Assembly: GCF_021088345.1 (NCBI RefSeq)
Contig: NZ_CP088156.1
Span: 6,510,001 to 6,574,000, forward strand
DNA: 64,000 nt
DNA from: Bradyrhizobium ontarionense
Lineage (GTDB): Bacteria > Pseudomonadota > Alphaproteobacteria > Rhizobiales > Xanthobacteraceae
Reading direction: 5' to 3'
How positions within the stretch are numbered: the stretch's first letter is position 1; every line of letters starts with the position of its first letter. The notes under the pieces are model-generated. The model was not told where the DNA came from and did not search any database. It saw nothing but the letters and a program-made list of their open reading frames with translations. Both the position numbers and the translations under genes were made by a program. This document shows positions 41,795 to 51,129 of the stretch, in pieces.

Positions 41795-42650
41795 TGATCG
41801 ATGCGTTCAATTCGCCGCCATATACGAAGATCGCGGCGATGAAATACAGGAACACGAGCGCGATGATCACCGAGGCGAGCCCGGCATACATGGTGACGTA
41901 GTTGTTGGCGAAGCGTGCCAAGTATTGTCCGAACACGATGCCCGACACCAGCGAGGCGATGAAGGTGAAGACGATGCCGGGCAGGATCTGCATGAAGCCG
42001 CGCCGGCCGGAGGGCAGCCAAGCGTGCAGGATGAAGAGGGCGATAATCAGGGCGCTGATGGTGATCCCATAGCGCGAGAGGTTGACGAAGCGCTCATTGG
42101 CTTCGACCGCGAGCGGCAGGTAGCGTCGCGCCGTCGCCAGCATCAGCGGGCCGAGCACGATCAGGAACGACATCGCGAGCGCCGTGAAGGCTGCGACCAG
42201 CGTGTAGCCGATCGATTCCAGCCGCAGCCAGTACCACCGGCGCTGCTCGACTACGCCATAGGCGCGGTTCAGCGCGACGCGCAGGGCCTCGACGCCGTTC
42301 GAGGCGAAGTAGACCGCAAGCACGGCGCCGATGGTCAGCGCATCGCTCCGCGTCGTCGTGAGCACGTCGTGGATTTCACCGGCCAGCGCATCCGCGACCT
42401 GGGTCGGCCAGGTCTGGAGCATGAGGGTGACGGCCTGATCGGCGAGATCCTTGGAGCCCAGGAAGCCCGCCAGCGAGGTCAATACGATCAGGAAGGGGAA
42501 CAGCGCCATCAGCGTCGAGAGCGCGATGTGGCTCGCAATCGCCCAGCCGTCATCGGCGAGGAACTCGTAGAACGCATCCACCGCGACGTGAACGATGTAG
42601 CGAAGCGCTGTCACCTGTCCCTGCACTCTCCGCCAACGGTCATGCCTCAT
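41721..42650 (-). CDS. YihY/BrkB-family membrane protein
   Basis: 309 residues with six membrane helices. Landmarks are ASHIALSTLMALFPFLIVLTSLAG near the start and the late RRGFMQILPGIVFTFIASLVSG and FVYGGELNASI, typical of YihY (often mis-named ribonuclease BN). It probably transports or flips an unknown substrate in the inner membrane. The start at 42650 (MRHDRWRR) is the first with good context; its 3' end lies within the 3' end of the histidine kinase gene on the other strand. Confidence 0.85.
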   Translation of the reverse strand: MRHDRWRRVQGQVTALRYIVHVAVDAFYEFLADDGWAIASHIALSTLMALFPFLIVLTSLAGFLGSKDLADQAVTLMLQTWPTQVADALAGEIHDVLTTTRSDALTIGAVLAVYFASNGVEALRVALNRAYGVVEQRRWYWLRLESIGYTLVAAFTALAMSFLIVLGPLMLATARRYLPLAVEANERFVNLSRYGITISALIIALFILHAWLPSGRRGFMQILPGIVFTFIASLVSGIVFGQYLARFANNYVTMYAGLASVIIALVFLYFIAAIFVYGGELNASIIKSRLPHGGSLQAAQSLGPAARRA

Positions 42651-42744
42651 ACCTTCCGATATTACGGACGCAAAAGCCAGAAGTTGCAGCCCCCGTGCCC
42701 GATCCGGCATGGCGTTGGCCGCCACGCGGTGTTATCTAGCCCCA

Positions 42745-42939
42745 ATGGCTTCGCTTCTCGGTAAATTTATCCTTCCGATCGCCGTCGGCGCGGTTGCTGT
42801 GGTGCTGTTTCTCGGTCTCTTCAACATGACCCGCGGCGGCTCGCCGAACCTGTCGCAGAAACTGATGCGCTGGCGGGTGATCCTGCAATTCGTTGCGATC
42901 GTCGTTGCGATGGCGGCCATCTGGGCCATGGGGCATTGA
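42745..42939 (+). CDS. Small two-helix HIG1-domain protein
   Basis: 64 residues with two hydrophobic helices separated by NMTRGGSPNLSQKLMRWRV. This spacing and the SxxLMRWRVxLQ sequence match the HIG1/twin-transmembrane family that associates with respiratory supercomplexes in mitochondria and is frequent in alphaproteobacteria. The ATG at 42745 gives a proper first helix. Lies 42 bases before the adenosyltransferase gene. Confidence 0.78.
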   Translation: MASLLGKFILPIAVGAVAVVLFLGLFNMTRGGSPNLSQKLMRWRVILQFVAIVVAMAAIWAMGH

Positions 42940-42981
42940 GAAACGGGGCGTTGAGAAACAAACGGGGCGCTGAGAAACGAC

Positions 42982-43554
42982 ATGGTGGTCCTCAATCGCA
43001 TCTACACGCGCACCGGTGATGACGGCACGACCGCGCTCGGCAATGGTGAGCGCCGCCCGAAATACGATCTGCGCGTCTCCGCCTATGGAACCGTCGACGA
43101 GACCAACGCCGCGATCGGCGTGGTCCGGCTGCATCTCGCCGACGCGCCCGAGATCGACGCCATGCTCGGCCTGATCCAGAACGATCTGTTCGACCTCGGC
43201 GCTGATCTGGCGGTGCCGCAGCGGGAGGGCAAGGCGGAGCGCCTGCGCGTGGTCGCCAATCAGGTCGATCGCCTGGAGCGCGACATCGATGCGCTCAACG
43301 AGCGGCTGTCGCCTTTGACGTCGTTCGTGCTGCCGGGAGGAACCCCCGCGGCGGCGCACCTGCACGTCGCGCGTACCATTTGCCGCAGGGCGGAACGGAT
43401 CATGGTGGAACTCGCCGCCCGGCCGGACGAGCCGGTCAGCGAGGCCGGCATTCGTTACATGAACCGGCTGTCGGATTTCCTGTTCGTGGCGAGCCGCGCC
43501 GCGAACCGCAATGGTGCCGGCGACGTGTTGTGGGTACCGGGGCGAAACCGTTAA
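42982..43554 (+). CDS. Corrinoid adenosyltransferase, PduO/MMAB type
   Basis: 190 residues. IYTRTGDDGTTALGNGERRPK at the start is the ATP-binding hallmark of PduO-type cob(I)alamin adenosyltransferases, followed by YGTVDETNAAIG and VLPGGTPAAAHLHVARTICRRAER (the Arg-rich cobalamin/ATP site). It forms adenosylcobalamin, presumably for methylmalonyl-CoA mutase or ribonucleotide reductase. Precedes the etf operon by about 120 bases. Confidence 0.9.
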   Translation: MVVLNRIYTRTGDDGTTALGNGERRPKYDLRVSAYGTVDETNAAIGVVRLHLADAPEIDAMLGLIQNDLFDLGADLAVPQREGKAERLRVVANQVDRLERDIDALNERLSPLTSFVLPGGTPAAAHLHVARTICRRAERIMVELAARPDEPVSEAGIRYMNRLSDFLFVASRAANRNGAGDVLWVPGRNR

Positions 43555-43595
43555 CCCGGAGGCGTGCGGGCCGGCGATTTTTCGCCCGTCGCGCG

Positions 43596-43624
43596 TTGAC
43601 CGGGGGGTACGGGGGCTTTAGGTT
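43596..43624 (+). promoter_or_regulatory. Candidate sigma-70-type promoter for etfBA
   Basis: TTGACC at 43596-43601 and taggtt at 43619-43624 are separated by 17 bases. The -10 match is only partial. The likely start is about 50 bases before the etfB ATG. Confidence 0.3.
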
Positions 43625-43673
43625 CCGCGCCCGAACAGGTCAACCCCGGAAGATTTAGAGCGAAAGAGGATCG

Positions 43674-44423
43674 ATGAAGATTCTGGTGCCGGTCAAGCGG
43701 GTGGTCGATTACAACGTCAAGGTTCGCGTCAAGAGCGACGGATCGGGCGTTGAACTCGCCAACGTCAAGATGTCGATGAATCCGTTCGACGAGATCGCGG
43801 TCGAGGAAGCGCTGCGGCTGAAGGAAGCCGGCAAGGCGACCGAGGTCGTCGTCGTGTCGATCGGCCCCGCGCAGGCGTCGGAGACCATCCGCACCGCGCT
43901 CGCGATGGGCGCCGACCGCGGCATCCTGGTCAAGGCCGAGGGCAGCGTCGAGCCGCTCGCGGTGGCCAAGATCCTGAAGGTCATCGCCCAGGAGGAGCAG
44001 CCGGGTCTGATCATTCTCGGCAAGCAGGCGATCGATGACGATTCCAACCAGACCGGCCAGATGCTGGCCGCGCTGCTCGGCTGGGCGCAGGCGACCTTCG
44101 CCTCCAAGCTCGAGGTTGAAGGCAGCGACTTCAAGGTCACGCGCGAGGTCGATGGCGGTCTGCAGACCGTGAAGCTGAAGGGACCGGCCATCGTCACCAC
44201 CGACCTGCGCCTGAACGAGCCGCGCTATGCCTCGCTGCCGAACATCATGAAGGCGAAGAAGAAGCCGATCGCGGACAAGACCGCCGCCGATGTCGGCGTC
44301 GATCTCACGCCGCGTCTCGAGGTTCTCAAGACCACCGAGCCGGCGGGCCGCAAGGCCGGCGTCAAGGTCAAGGACGTCGCCGAGCTCGTTTCCAAACTCA
44401 AGACCGAGGCGGGGGTGCTCTGA
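43674..44423 (+). CDS. etfB: Electron transfer flavoprotein beta subunit
   Basis: 249 residues. It begins [21 protein letters not shown] and has [19 protein letters not shown], both typical of the beta subunit, the AMP-binding [15 protein letters not shown] and the conserved VEREVDGG-like [10 protein letters not shown]. Of the housekeeping ETF type: it accepts electrons from acyl-CoA dehydrogenases. The ATG follows a strong aaagagga ribosome site. The stop overlaps the etfA start (TGATG). Confidence 0.93.
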   Translation: MKILVPVKRVVDYNVKVRVKSDGSGVELANVKMSMNPFDEIAVEEALRLKEAGKATEVVVVSIGPAQASETIRTALAMGADRGILVKAEGSVEPLAVAKILKVIAQEEQPGLIILGKQAIDDDSNQTGQMLAALLGWAQATFASKLEVEGSDFKVTREVDGGLQTVKLKGPAIVTTDLRLNEPRYASLPNIMKAKKKPIADKTAADVGVDLTPRLEVLKTTEPAGRKAGVKVKDVAELVSKLKTEAGVL

Positions 44424-45367
44424 TGGCCACGCTGCTGATTGCCGAACACGACAATGCCGGGATCAAGGACTCGACCAACAAGGCGCTGACGGCGGCTGCC
44501 GCGCTCGGCGCCGATGTCGACGTGCTGGTCGCGGGCCAGGGCGCCAAGGGCGCAGCCGAAGCCGCTGCCAAGCTCTCCGGCGTCAAGAAGGTGCTGCTGG
44601 CCGACGATGCGGCCTATGCCCATGATCTCGCCGAGCCGCTCGCCGCGCTGGTCGTGCAGCTCGCCGCGAACTACGACGCGATCGTCGCGCCGGCGACCTC
44701 GCGCTTCAAGAACGTGATGCCCCGGATCGCCGCGCTGCTCGACGTGATGCAGGTGTCGGAGATCATCAAGGTCGTGGCGCCCGACACGTTCGAGCGGCCG
44801 ATCTACGCCGGCAACGCGATCCAGACGGTGAAGTCGAAGGACGCCAAGAAGGTGATCACCGTGCGCACCTCGACCTTCGCAGCCAGCGGCGAGGGCGGCA
44901 GCGCGCCGGTCGAGACGATTGCCGCGGCGGGCGATCCGGCGCTGTCGGCCTTCGTCGGCGAGGAGGTCGCCAAGAACGACCGTCCCGAGCTGACCTCGGC
45001 CAAGATCATCGTCTCGGGTGGCCGCGCCATGCAGAGCCGCGAGAACTTCGCCAAATATATCGAGCCGCTCGCCGACAAGCTCGGCGCGGGCGTCGGCGCC
45101 TCCCGCGCTGCGGTGGATGCCGGCTACGCGCCGAACGACTGGCAGGTCGGTCAGACCGGCAAGGTGGTGGCGCCGGAGCTCTACGTGGCGGTCGGCATTT
45201 CCGGCGCGATCCAGCATCTCGCCGGGATGAAGGACTCCAAGGTGATCGTCGCGATCAACAAGGACGAGGATGCGCCGATTTTCCAGGTTGCCGATTACGG
45301 TCTGGTCGCCGACCTTTACCAAGCGGTTCCCGAGCTGACCGAGGCGCTCGGCAAGCTCGGCAAGTAA
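44423..45367 (+). CDS. etfA: Electron transfer flavoprotein alpha subunit
   Basis: 314 residues. The FAD-binding C-terminal part contains [54 protein letters not shown] and [17 protein letters not shown], all hallmarks of the alpha subunit. With EtfB it carries electrons from beta-oxidation to the quinone pool through ETF-ubiquinone oxidoreductase. A strong hairpin follows the stop. Confidence 0.94.
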   Translation: MATLLIAEHDNAGIKDSTNKALTAAAALGADVDVLVAGQGAKGAAEAAAKLSGVKKVLLADDAAYAHDLAEPLAALVVQLAANYDAIVAPATSRFKNVMPRIAALLDVMQVSEIIKVVAPDTFERPIYAGNAIQTVKSKDAKKVITVRTSTFAASGEGGSAPVETIAAAGDPALSAFVGEEVAKNDRPELTSAKIIVSGGRAMQSRENFAKYIEPLADKLGAGVGASRAAVDAGYAPNDWQVGQTGKVVAPELYVAVGISGAIQHLAGMKDSKVIVAINKDEDAPIFQVADYGLVADLYQAVPELTEALGKLGK

Positions 45368-45375
45368 CGCTGCTG

Positions 45376-45407
45376 ACACCGGCCGCAGGGGACTGCGCGG
45401 CCGGTGT
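45376..45407 (+). terminator. Intrinsic terminator after etfA
   Basis: A perfect 11-base-pair stem (45376-45386 with 45397-45407) and 10-base loop followed by ttctcct. Good terminator for the etfBA operon; hbd behind it is then a separate unit. Confidence 0.75.
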
Positions 45408-45464
45408 TTCTCCTGTTAGGGCATGGATGGGCGCGAATGATGCGCCATTCCGGTGGATGACAAC

Positions 45465-46343
45465 ATGGCTCAGATCAACAAGCTCGGTGTGATCGGCGCG
45501 GGACAGATGGGGAACGGCATCGCGCACGTTGCCGCGCTGGCCGGGCTCGACGTGGTGCTCAACGACGTCTCCGCCGATCGGTTAAAGTCGGGGATGGCGA
45601 CCATCAACGGCAATCTGACCCGTCAGGCCGCCAAGAAGATCATCTCCGACGAGGCGCGCGGTCAGGCGCTCGGCCATATCACGCTGACCGACAGCCTCGA
45701 CGGTCTCGCCGATTGCGACCTCGTCATCGAGACGGCGATCGAGAAGGAGGACGTCAAGCGCAAGATCTTCCACGATCTGTGCGCAGTCCTGAAGCCGGAG
45801 GCGGTGATCGCCTCCAATACGTCCTCGATCTCGATCACGCGGCTCGCCGCCTGCACCGACCGGCCCGAGCGCTTCATCGGCATCCATTTCATGAACCCGG
45901 TTCCGTTGATGGAGCTGGTCGAGCTGATCCGCGGCATCGCGACCGACGACACCACCTTCGAGTCGGCCAAGGAGTTCGTCCGCAGGCTGGGCAAGCAGGT
46001 CGCGGTCTCCGAGGACTTTCCGGCTTTCATCGTCAATCGCATCCTGCTGCCGATGATCAATGAGGCGATCTACACGCTTTATGAGGGCGTCGGGAACGTC
46101 GAGGCGATCGATGCGGCGATGAAGCTCGGTGCCCATCACCCGATGGGCCCGCTGGAGCTGGCCGATTTCATCGGCCTGGATATCTGCCTGTCGATCATGC
46201 AGGTGCTGCATGAGGGGCTGGCCGATTCCAAGTACCGCCCGTGCCCGCTGCTGGTGAAATATGTCGAGGCCGGCTGGCTCGGTCGCAAGACGCAGCGCGG
46301 CTTCTACGACTATCGCGGCCCCAAGCCGGTGCCGACGCGCTAA
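45465..46343 (+). CDS. hbd: 3-hydroxybutyryl-CoA dehydrogenase
   Basis: 292 residues. The NAD-binding start LGVIGAGQMGNGIAHVAALAGL, then ASNTSSISITRLAACTDRPERFIGIHFMNPVP (catalytic His in HFMNPVP) and the C-terminal FIVNRILLPMINEAIYTLYEGVG are diagnostic of short-form 3-hydroxyacyl-CoA dehydrogenases. Interconverts acetoacetyl-CoA and 3-hydroxybutyryl-CoA, feeding the polyhydroxybutyrate and fatty-acid pathways, consistent with etfBA upstream. The ATG at 45465 was taken because homology starts at once. Confidence 0.92.
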   Translation: MAQINKLGVIGAGQMGNGIAHVAALAGLDVVLNDVSADRLKSGMATINGNLTRQAAKKIISDEARGQALGHITLTDSLDGLADCDLVIETAIEKEDVKRKIFHDLCAVLKPEAVIASNTSSISITRLAACTDRPERFIGIHFMNPVPLMELVELIRGIATDDTTFESAKEFVRRLGKQVAVSEDFPAFIVNRILLPMINEAIYTLYEGVGNVEAIDAAMKLGAHHPMGPLELADFIGLDICLSIMQVLHEGLADSKYRPCPLLVKYVEAGWLGRKTQRGFYDYRGPKPVPTR

Positions 46344-46423
46344 ATCTACCGCTCCCGGGCTATGTATCGATACGCTTCGTTAAGGCTCCTCGGCTAGCGT
46401 GGCCCTCAGAGAGGTAAGTGCGT

Positions 46424-46621
46424 ATGGATATGAGCTTGGTGGCTGCGGTCATGGCGCAGCAGGCGAGTGCGACCCAGCAGCAGGTCGCCACGTCGGTGAT
46501 GAAGCAGAACCTGAACGCTCAGAAGGATGCGGTCATGACGCTGCTCGGCGGCGCGCAGCAGACGTTGTCGCTCGCCAATGCCGGCCCCGGCGTCGGCGGC
46601 AACCTCAACATCGCCGCCTGA
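46424..46621 (+). CDS. YjfB-like putative motility protein
   Basis: 65 residues, MDMSLVAAVMAQQASATQQQ followed by VATSVMKQNLNAQKDAVMTLLG. The Gln/Ala-rich start and short helical body match the small YjfB family annotated as putative motility proteins. A gagagg ribosome site lies about 9 bases before the ATG. Role unknown. Confidence 0.7.
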   Translation: MDMSLVAAVMAQQASATQQQVATSVMKQNLNAQKDAVMTLLGGAQQTLSLANAGPGVGGNLNIAA

Positions 46622-46655
46622 GTTTTGCGGCGTCGAAGTCCGCCCTTAATCCGCG

Positions 46656-46757
46656 GTCATTCCGGGGCGATGCGACAGCATCGAACCCGGAATCTGGAGC
46701 TTGTCGCACTCACATCGAGATTCCGGGTTCAGCCCTGACGGGCTGCCCCGGAATGAC
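46656..46757. repeat. Nested palindromic intergenic element, copy A
   Basis: Two perfect 13-base inverted pairs are nested: gtcattccggggc (46656-46668) with its complement at 46745-46757, and gaacccggaatct (46683-46695) with its complement at 46718-46730. The RNA would fold into a long cruciform hairpin. It lies between two convergent genes (YjfB-like and tlpA), where such elements can act as transcript ends. Confidence 0.85.
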
Positions 46758-46777
46758 GGCCGTGGTGAGGGGGCGAC

Positions 46778-47467
46778 CTACAGTCCCGCGGCGGCCTTCG
46801 TGGTCGCCGCCTGGATCAGCTTGACCGCGTCGTCGCTGTTCCATTCTGCGGGACCTGCGATGGTCGCAATCTCGCAGCCATTGCCGTCGACCAGCACCGA
46901 GGTCGGCATGCCCAGCGCGCGGCCGACCGCCTTGAGATCCTGGAACACCTTGGCCTTCTGGTCGCTGAAATAGGCCAATTGGGTGAGCTTGGCGTCGTTG
47001 AGGAACGCCTTCGGCTTCTCGGGATCGCGCGTGTCGATGTTGACCGCGACCACCTGGAAACCGTCATTGCCGAGCTTGGCCTGCAGCCCGTCGAGCGCCG
47101 GCATCTCCTTGCGGCAGGGCACGCACCAAGTCGCCCAGAGGTTCAAAAGTACCGTCTTGCCGCGAAAGTCCGACAACTTCTTCGGCGCGCCGCCGGCATC
47201 CTCGAACGCCAAGTCAGGCAGCCGCAGCGGCGCCGTTGCGGCCGTCAGCGCCGCGACCTCGCCCTTGATCAGCGGCGCGATCCGCGCGGCGGTAGCGACC
47301 GCCGCCTGGCAGGCCTGGTCGCCCGCCGGCCGTCCCTTCAGCGATCCGCCGAAGGTCACCGCGGCGATGCCGGCCACGGCGACGACCGCTACGGCACCGG
47401 CCGCCAGCAGCGCACGGCGCGGGCCGGCGGGGCGGGCAGGGGACGGGTCTGGCTTATCGTTTGTCAT
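46778..47467 (-). CDS. tlpA: Thioredoxin-like TlpA
   Basis: 229 residues. A membrane anchor (about 18-40) precedes a thioredoxin domain with [19 protein letters not shown] (C115 and C118) and the cis-Pro segment [15 protein letters not shown]. Two extra cysteines, Cys53 and Cys198, match the structural disulfide of Bradyrhizobium japonicum TlpA. TlpA faces the periplasm and reduces Cox assembly factors, so it is needed for cytochrome aa3 maturation. It is divergent to argH, as in B. japonicum. Confidence 0.92.
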   Translation of the reverse strand: MTNDKPDPSPARPAGPRRALLAAGAVAVVAVAGIAAVTFGGSLKGRPAGDQACQAAVATAARIAPLIKGEVAALTAATAPLRLPDLAFEDAGGAPKKLSDFRGKTVLLNLWATWCVPCRKEMPALDGLQAKLGNDGFQVVAVNIDTRDPEKPKAFLNDAKLTQLAYFSDQKAKVFQDLKAVGRALGMPTSVLVDGNGCEIATIAGPAEWNSDDAVKLIQAATTKAAAGL

Positions 47468-47564
47468 CTCGGGTCGGTTGCGGCTATCAGGAGCGCGAGT
47501 TTCGGGGCGCGGACGGTGTGTCCCATCCAGTGGCGGTCAGCAAGGTCTTAAGAGCGGTTCAGGC

Positions 47565-48956
47565 ATGAGCAACACGATGTGGGGCGGACGGTTCTCGGAG
47601 CGTCCCGACGAGATCATGGAGGACATCAACGTCTCGATCGACGTCGATCGCCACCTCTACGCACAGGACATCGCCGCTTCCAAGGCACACGCCGCGATGC
47701 TCGCCGCTCAGGGCATCATCACGGCCGGTGATGCGAAAAATATCGGCAAGGGTCTAGACACGATTTTGTCAGAGATCACCAAGGGTTCGTTCGAGTTCAA
47801 GCGGGCCCTGGAAGACATTCACATGAACGTCGAGAGCCGGCTCGGCGAGCTGATCGGGCCGGCCGCGGGGCGGCTGCACACCGCGCGCTCGCGCAACGAC
47901 CAGGTCGCGACCGACTTCCGCCTGTTCGTGCGCGACATCATCGACGACATCGATGCGGCGCTCGCCGCCTACCAGCACGCGCTGGCGACGCGCGCGCTCG
48001 AGCATGCGTCGACCGTGATGCCGGGCTTCACCCATCTGCAGACCGCCCAGCCCGTCACCTTCGGCCACCACCTGCTGGCCTATGTCGAGATGGCCGGGCG
48101 CGACCGCGGCCGCTTCCTCGATGCCCGCAAGCGGCTCAATGAATCGCCGCTGGGGGCTGCCGCGCTCGCCGGCACCTCGTTCCCGATCGACCGCCACGCC
48201 ACCGCCGAGGCGCTCGGCTTCGAGCGGCCGATGGCCAATTCGCTCGACGCCGTGTCGGACCGCGATTTCGTGCTGGAGACGCTGTCGGCGGCGTCGATCT
48301 GCGCGGTGCATCTGTCGCGCTTCGCCGAGGAGATCGTGATCTGGACCTCGCCGCTGGTCGGCCTGATCAAGCTGTCGGACAAGTTCACCACCGGCTCCTC
48401 GATCATGCCGCAGAAGCGCAATCCGGACGCCGCCGAGCTGGTGCGTGCCAAGACCGGCCGCGTGATCGGCGCGCTGAACGGGCTCCTGATCGTGATGAAG
48501 GGCCTGCCGCTCGCCTACCAGAAGGACATGCAGGAGGACAAGCAGGGGGCGATGGAGGCGTTCGCGGCGCTGTCGCTCGCCATCCGCGCCATGACCGGCA
48601 TGGCGCTCGACCTGGTGCCGGACGAGGCGCGGATGAAGGCGGCCGCGGGCGAGGGCTATGCCACCGCGACCGATCTCGCCGACTGGCTGGTGCGCACCCT
48701 GAAGATGCCGTTCCGCGAGGCCCACCACGTCACGGGGCGGATCGTGGCGCTCGCAGCCAAGCAGGGCGTGGCGCTGCACGAGCTGCCGCTGAAGGCGATG
48801 CAGGAGGTCGAGCCGAAGATCTCAGCCGAGGTGCTCGGCGTGCTCTCGGTGGAGTCTTCCGTGAAGAGCCGCACCAGCTACGGCGGCACCGCGCCGAAGA
48901 ACGTTCTGGCCCAGGCCAAGGGCTGGCTGAAGCGGCTGGAAAAACAGCGAAAGTAG
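47565..48956 (+). CDS. argH: Argininosuccinate lyase
   Basis: 463 residues. [21 protein letters not shown] at the start, the conserved [10 protein letters not shown] and the fumarase/lyase signature [12 protein letters not shown] (about 275-286), where the Ser is catalytic. It makes arginine and fumarate from argininosuccinate. The ATG at 47565 follows aggttc-like sequence; homology starts at residue 5. A weak 7-base hairpin follows. Confidence 0.94.
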   Translation: MSNTMWGGRFSERPDEIMEDINVSIDVDRHLYAQDIAASKAHAAMLAAQGIITAGDAKNIGKGLDTILSEITKGSFEFKRALEDIHMNVESRLGELIGPAAGRLHTARSRNDQVATDFRLFVRDIIDDIDAALAAYQHALATRALEHASTVMPGFTHLQTAQPVTFGHHLLAYVEMAGRDRGRFLDARKRLNESPLGAAALAGTSFPIDRHATAEALGFERPMANSLDAVSDRDFVLETLSAASICAVHLSRFAEEIVIWTSPLVGLIKLSDKFTTGSSIMPQKRNPDAAELVRAKTGRVIGALNGLLIVMKGLPLAYQKDMQEDKQGAMEAFAALSLAIRAMTGMALDLVPDEARMKAAAGEGYATATDLADWLVRTLKMPFREAHHVTGRIVALAAKQGVALHELPLKAMQEVEPKISAEVLGVLSVESSVKSRTSYGGTAPKNVLAQAKGWLKRLEKQRK

Positions 48957-48957
48957 G

Positions 48958-48981
48958 GCCGGTCGACAGAATTTGACCGGC
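48958..48981 (+). terminator. Weak hairpin after argH
   Basis: gccggtc (48958-48964) pairs perfectly with gaccggc (48975-48981) around a 10-base AT-rich loop, just 1 base past the argH stop; no clear T tract follows. Confidence 0.4.
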
Positions 48982-49075
48982 TTGGCGTGGCACTCCGGCA
49001 CTCGTCATATCCGGTCAATCTCTGTATGGTGCCGCCCGCATGGGGATCTCACACGTGAATCGCAGTCGCCGTCCG

Positions 49076-49333
49076 ATGTCCAAAGCCTGGACCCTTCTCG
49101 TCGTGGGGGCTGCCGCCCTCTCGCTCGCCGCCTGCGGGCGCAAGGGCCCGTTGGACCTGCCGGCCAATTCCCCGCCGGCGCCGCAGATGTCGGCCGCTCC
49201 CGCCGACACCGCCACGGACGCCGCGAACAAGCCCGGCCTGTTCAATTCCGGCTATGGCGCCGACTCCGCCCCCGCCGCCACCCGCGGCACCAAGAAGCCC
49301 TTCATCCTCGACCCGCTGCTCGACAGCAAATAG
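49076..49333 (+). CDS. lptM: Small lipoprotein of the LptM/YifL type
   Basis: 85 residues. A lipoprotein signal MSKAWTLLVVGAAALSLAAC with lipobox LAAC is followed at once by GRKGPLDLP, the hallmark of LptM/YifL, which in E. coli helps oxidative maturation of the LPS translocon protein LptD. The remaining sequence is Pro/Ala-rich and ends LDPLLDSK. The gene lies between argH and lysA as in many alphaproteobacteria. In-frame earlier starts exist at 49040 (ATG) and 49055 (GTG). Confidence 0.82.
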   Translation: MSKAWTLLVVGAAALSLAACGRKGPLDLPANSPPAPQMSAAPADTATDAANKPGLFNSGYGADSAPAATRGTKKPFILDPLLDSK

Positions 49334-49457
49334 GCCAGCGCTTCGGCTCGACGGGTCTCCCTGACGCAGAGCGATAGGGTTGTCGCCGATGGCTGGTGCT
49401 CGACGGGCGGGGCGGTCACCGTCCTTCGATGTCCCGGAGGCCGGTCCCAATGGCTTC

Positions 49458-49634
49458 GTCATTCCGGGGCATTCGCGCGCAAAATGGCGCAGCCATTTTG
49501 AAGCAGCGCGAATGAGCCCGGAATCCATAACCCCAGGACGAAGTCGCGTGGCGCGCTGCCAACCCTGAGCGTGCCCCACACGGCATCCTGTGGTTATGGG
49601 TTCCGGGCTCGCGCTCCGCGCGCCCCGGAACGAC
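49458..49634. repeat. Nested palindromic intergenic element, copy B
   Basis: Outer arms gtcattccggggc (49458-49470) and a one-mismatch complement (49622-49634) are the same as in copy A at 46656-46757. Inside lies a second inverted pair of about 25 bases with two or so mismatches (around 49514-49538 with 49586-49610) and a small hairpin aaaatggc/gccatttt near 49481-49499. Sits between the lipoprotein gene and lysA, in a 423-base gap. Confidence 0.8.
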
Positions 49635-49756
49635 ATCGAATGCGATCGCCCGGCCCGGATGCGAGGGCGGCCGCGTCAATTGACAATCCCCTCCATTTCC
49701 CGGCAATTCGCCGCCACAATCAACATCTCTCGCGGCCCCGTGCGCGGATCAGACCC

Positions 49757-51022
49757 ATGAATCATTTCGACTACCGCGACGGCGTGCTGCACGCCGAGGC
49801 CGTCAATCTCACCGAGCTCGCCGCCCGCGTCGGCACGCCGTTCTACTGCTACTCGACTGCGACCCTGGAGCGGCACTACCGCGTGTTCGCCGACGCCTTC
49901 GCAGGCCAGGACGTGCTGATCTGCTACGCCATGAAGGCCAATTCCAACCAGTCGGTGCTGCGCACCCTCGCCAAGTGTGGGGCCGGCGCCGACGTCGTCT
50001 CCGGCGGTGAGCTGAAGCGCGCGCTCGCGGCCGGCATTCCCTCGCGGAAAATCCTGTTCTCCGGCGTCGGCAAGACCGAGGCCGAGCTGCGCGCCGCGCT
50101 GTCAGCCGACATCCACTGCATCAACGTCGAGTCCGAGCCGGAGCTCGACCTGCTGGCGCGGCTCGCGGCCGAGACCGGCCACACGGCGCGCATCTCGGTG
50201 CGCGTCAATCCCGACGTCGATGCCGGCACCCACGCAAAAATCTCGACCGGCAAATCGGAGAACAAGTTCGGCATTCCCTTGGAGCACGCGCGCCGCGTCT
50301 ACGCCCGCGCCGCGAAGATGCCGGGCATCGAGGTCACCGGCGTCGACGTCCACATCGGCAGCCAGATCACCGATCTCGGCCCGATGGAGACGGCGTTTCG
50401 CATCCTCACCGAGTTCGTGCAGACCCTGCGCGCCGACGGTCACACCATCTCCCATGTCGATTTCGGCGGCGGCCTCGGCATCCCCTATCACATGGACCGC
50501 GCGGTGCCGCCGGAGCCCGCGGCCTATGCCGCGATGGTCAAGCGCATCTCGCACAATCTCGGCTGCACCCTGATGTTCGAGCCCGGCCGCATGATCGTCG
50601 GCAATGCCGGCATCCTCGTCGCCCGGGTGATCTATGTGAAGCACGGCGAGGCCAAGAACTTCGTCATTATCGACGCCGCGATGAACGACCTGATCCGCCC
50701 GACGCTCTACGAGGCCCATCACGACATCCTGCCGGTGACGCAGCCGGCGCCTGGCGCTGCATCGTTCGTGGCCGACGTCGTCGGCCCGGTCTGCGAGAGC
50801 GGCGACTACCTTGCGCTGGACCGCACGCTGCCCGAGCCCAAGCCCGGCGACCTCCTCGCCATCATGACCGCCGGCGCCTACGGCGCGGTGCAGGCCTGCA
50901 CCTACAACACCCGCGCGCTGGTCCCTGAGGTGCTGGTCAAGGGCGACCAGGCCGCCGTGATCCGGCCGCGCATCGAGGTCGAGCAACTGATCGCGATGGA
51001 TACGCCGGCGCCCTGGTTGTGA
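49757..51022 (+). CDS. lysA: Diaminopimelate decarboxylase
   Basis: 421 residues. The PLP lysine is Lys60 in ICYAMKANSN. The glycine-rich phosphate loop GGGLGIPY, VDVHIGSQI, MFEPGRMIVGNAG and the dimer-partner VGPVCESGDYLA are diagnostic of LysA. Last step of lysine biosynthesis. The ATG at 49757 (MNHFDYRDGVLHAE) is the conserved start. The C-terminus reads IEVEQLIAMDTPAPWL. A second, decayed copy of the last 80 bases lies at 52871-52951, indicating an event at the lysA 3' end. Confidence 0.95.
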   Translation: MNHFDYRDGVLHAEAVNLTELAARVGTPFYCYSTATLERHYRVFADAFAGQDVLICYAMKANSNQSVLRTLAKCGAGADVVSGGELKRALAAGIPSRKILFSGVGKTEAELRAALSADIHCINVESEPELDLLARLAAETGHTARISVRVNPDVDAGTHAKISTGKSENKFGIPLEHARRVYARAAKMPGIEVTGVDVHIGSQITDLGPMETAFRILTEFVQTLRADGHTISHVDFGGGLGIPYHMDRAVPPEPAAYAAMVKRISHNLGCTLMFEPGRMIVGNAGILVARVIYVKHGEAKNFVIIDAAMNDLIRPTLYEAHHDILPVTQPAPGAASFVADVVGPVCESGDYLALDRTLPEPKPGDLLAIMTAGAYGAVQACTYNTRALVPEVLVKGDQAAVIRPRIEVEQLIAMDTPAPWL

Positions 51023-51129
51023 GGACGGGGCGATCGGCCGGGCGGCTCCCGTCCGGTCGATCTCACACGGTCTGACGCAGACAAAGGAGAAGCCGCATTG
51101 CAAACGGCATCTCCCTCGCGAGCGAAACG

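Noticed and set aside
51024..51060. Terminator after lysA
   Set aside because: ggacggg/cccgtcc can pair, but the stem is short, with a long loop and no T tract.
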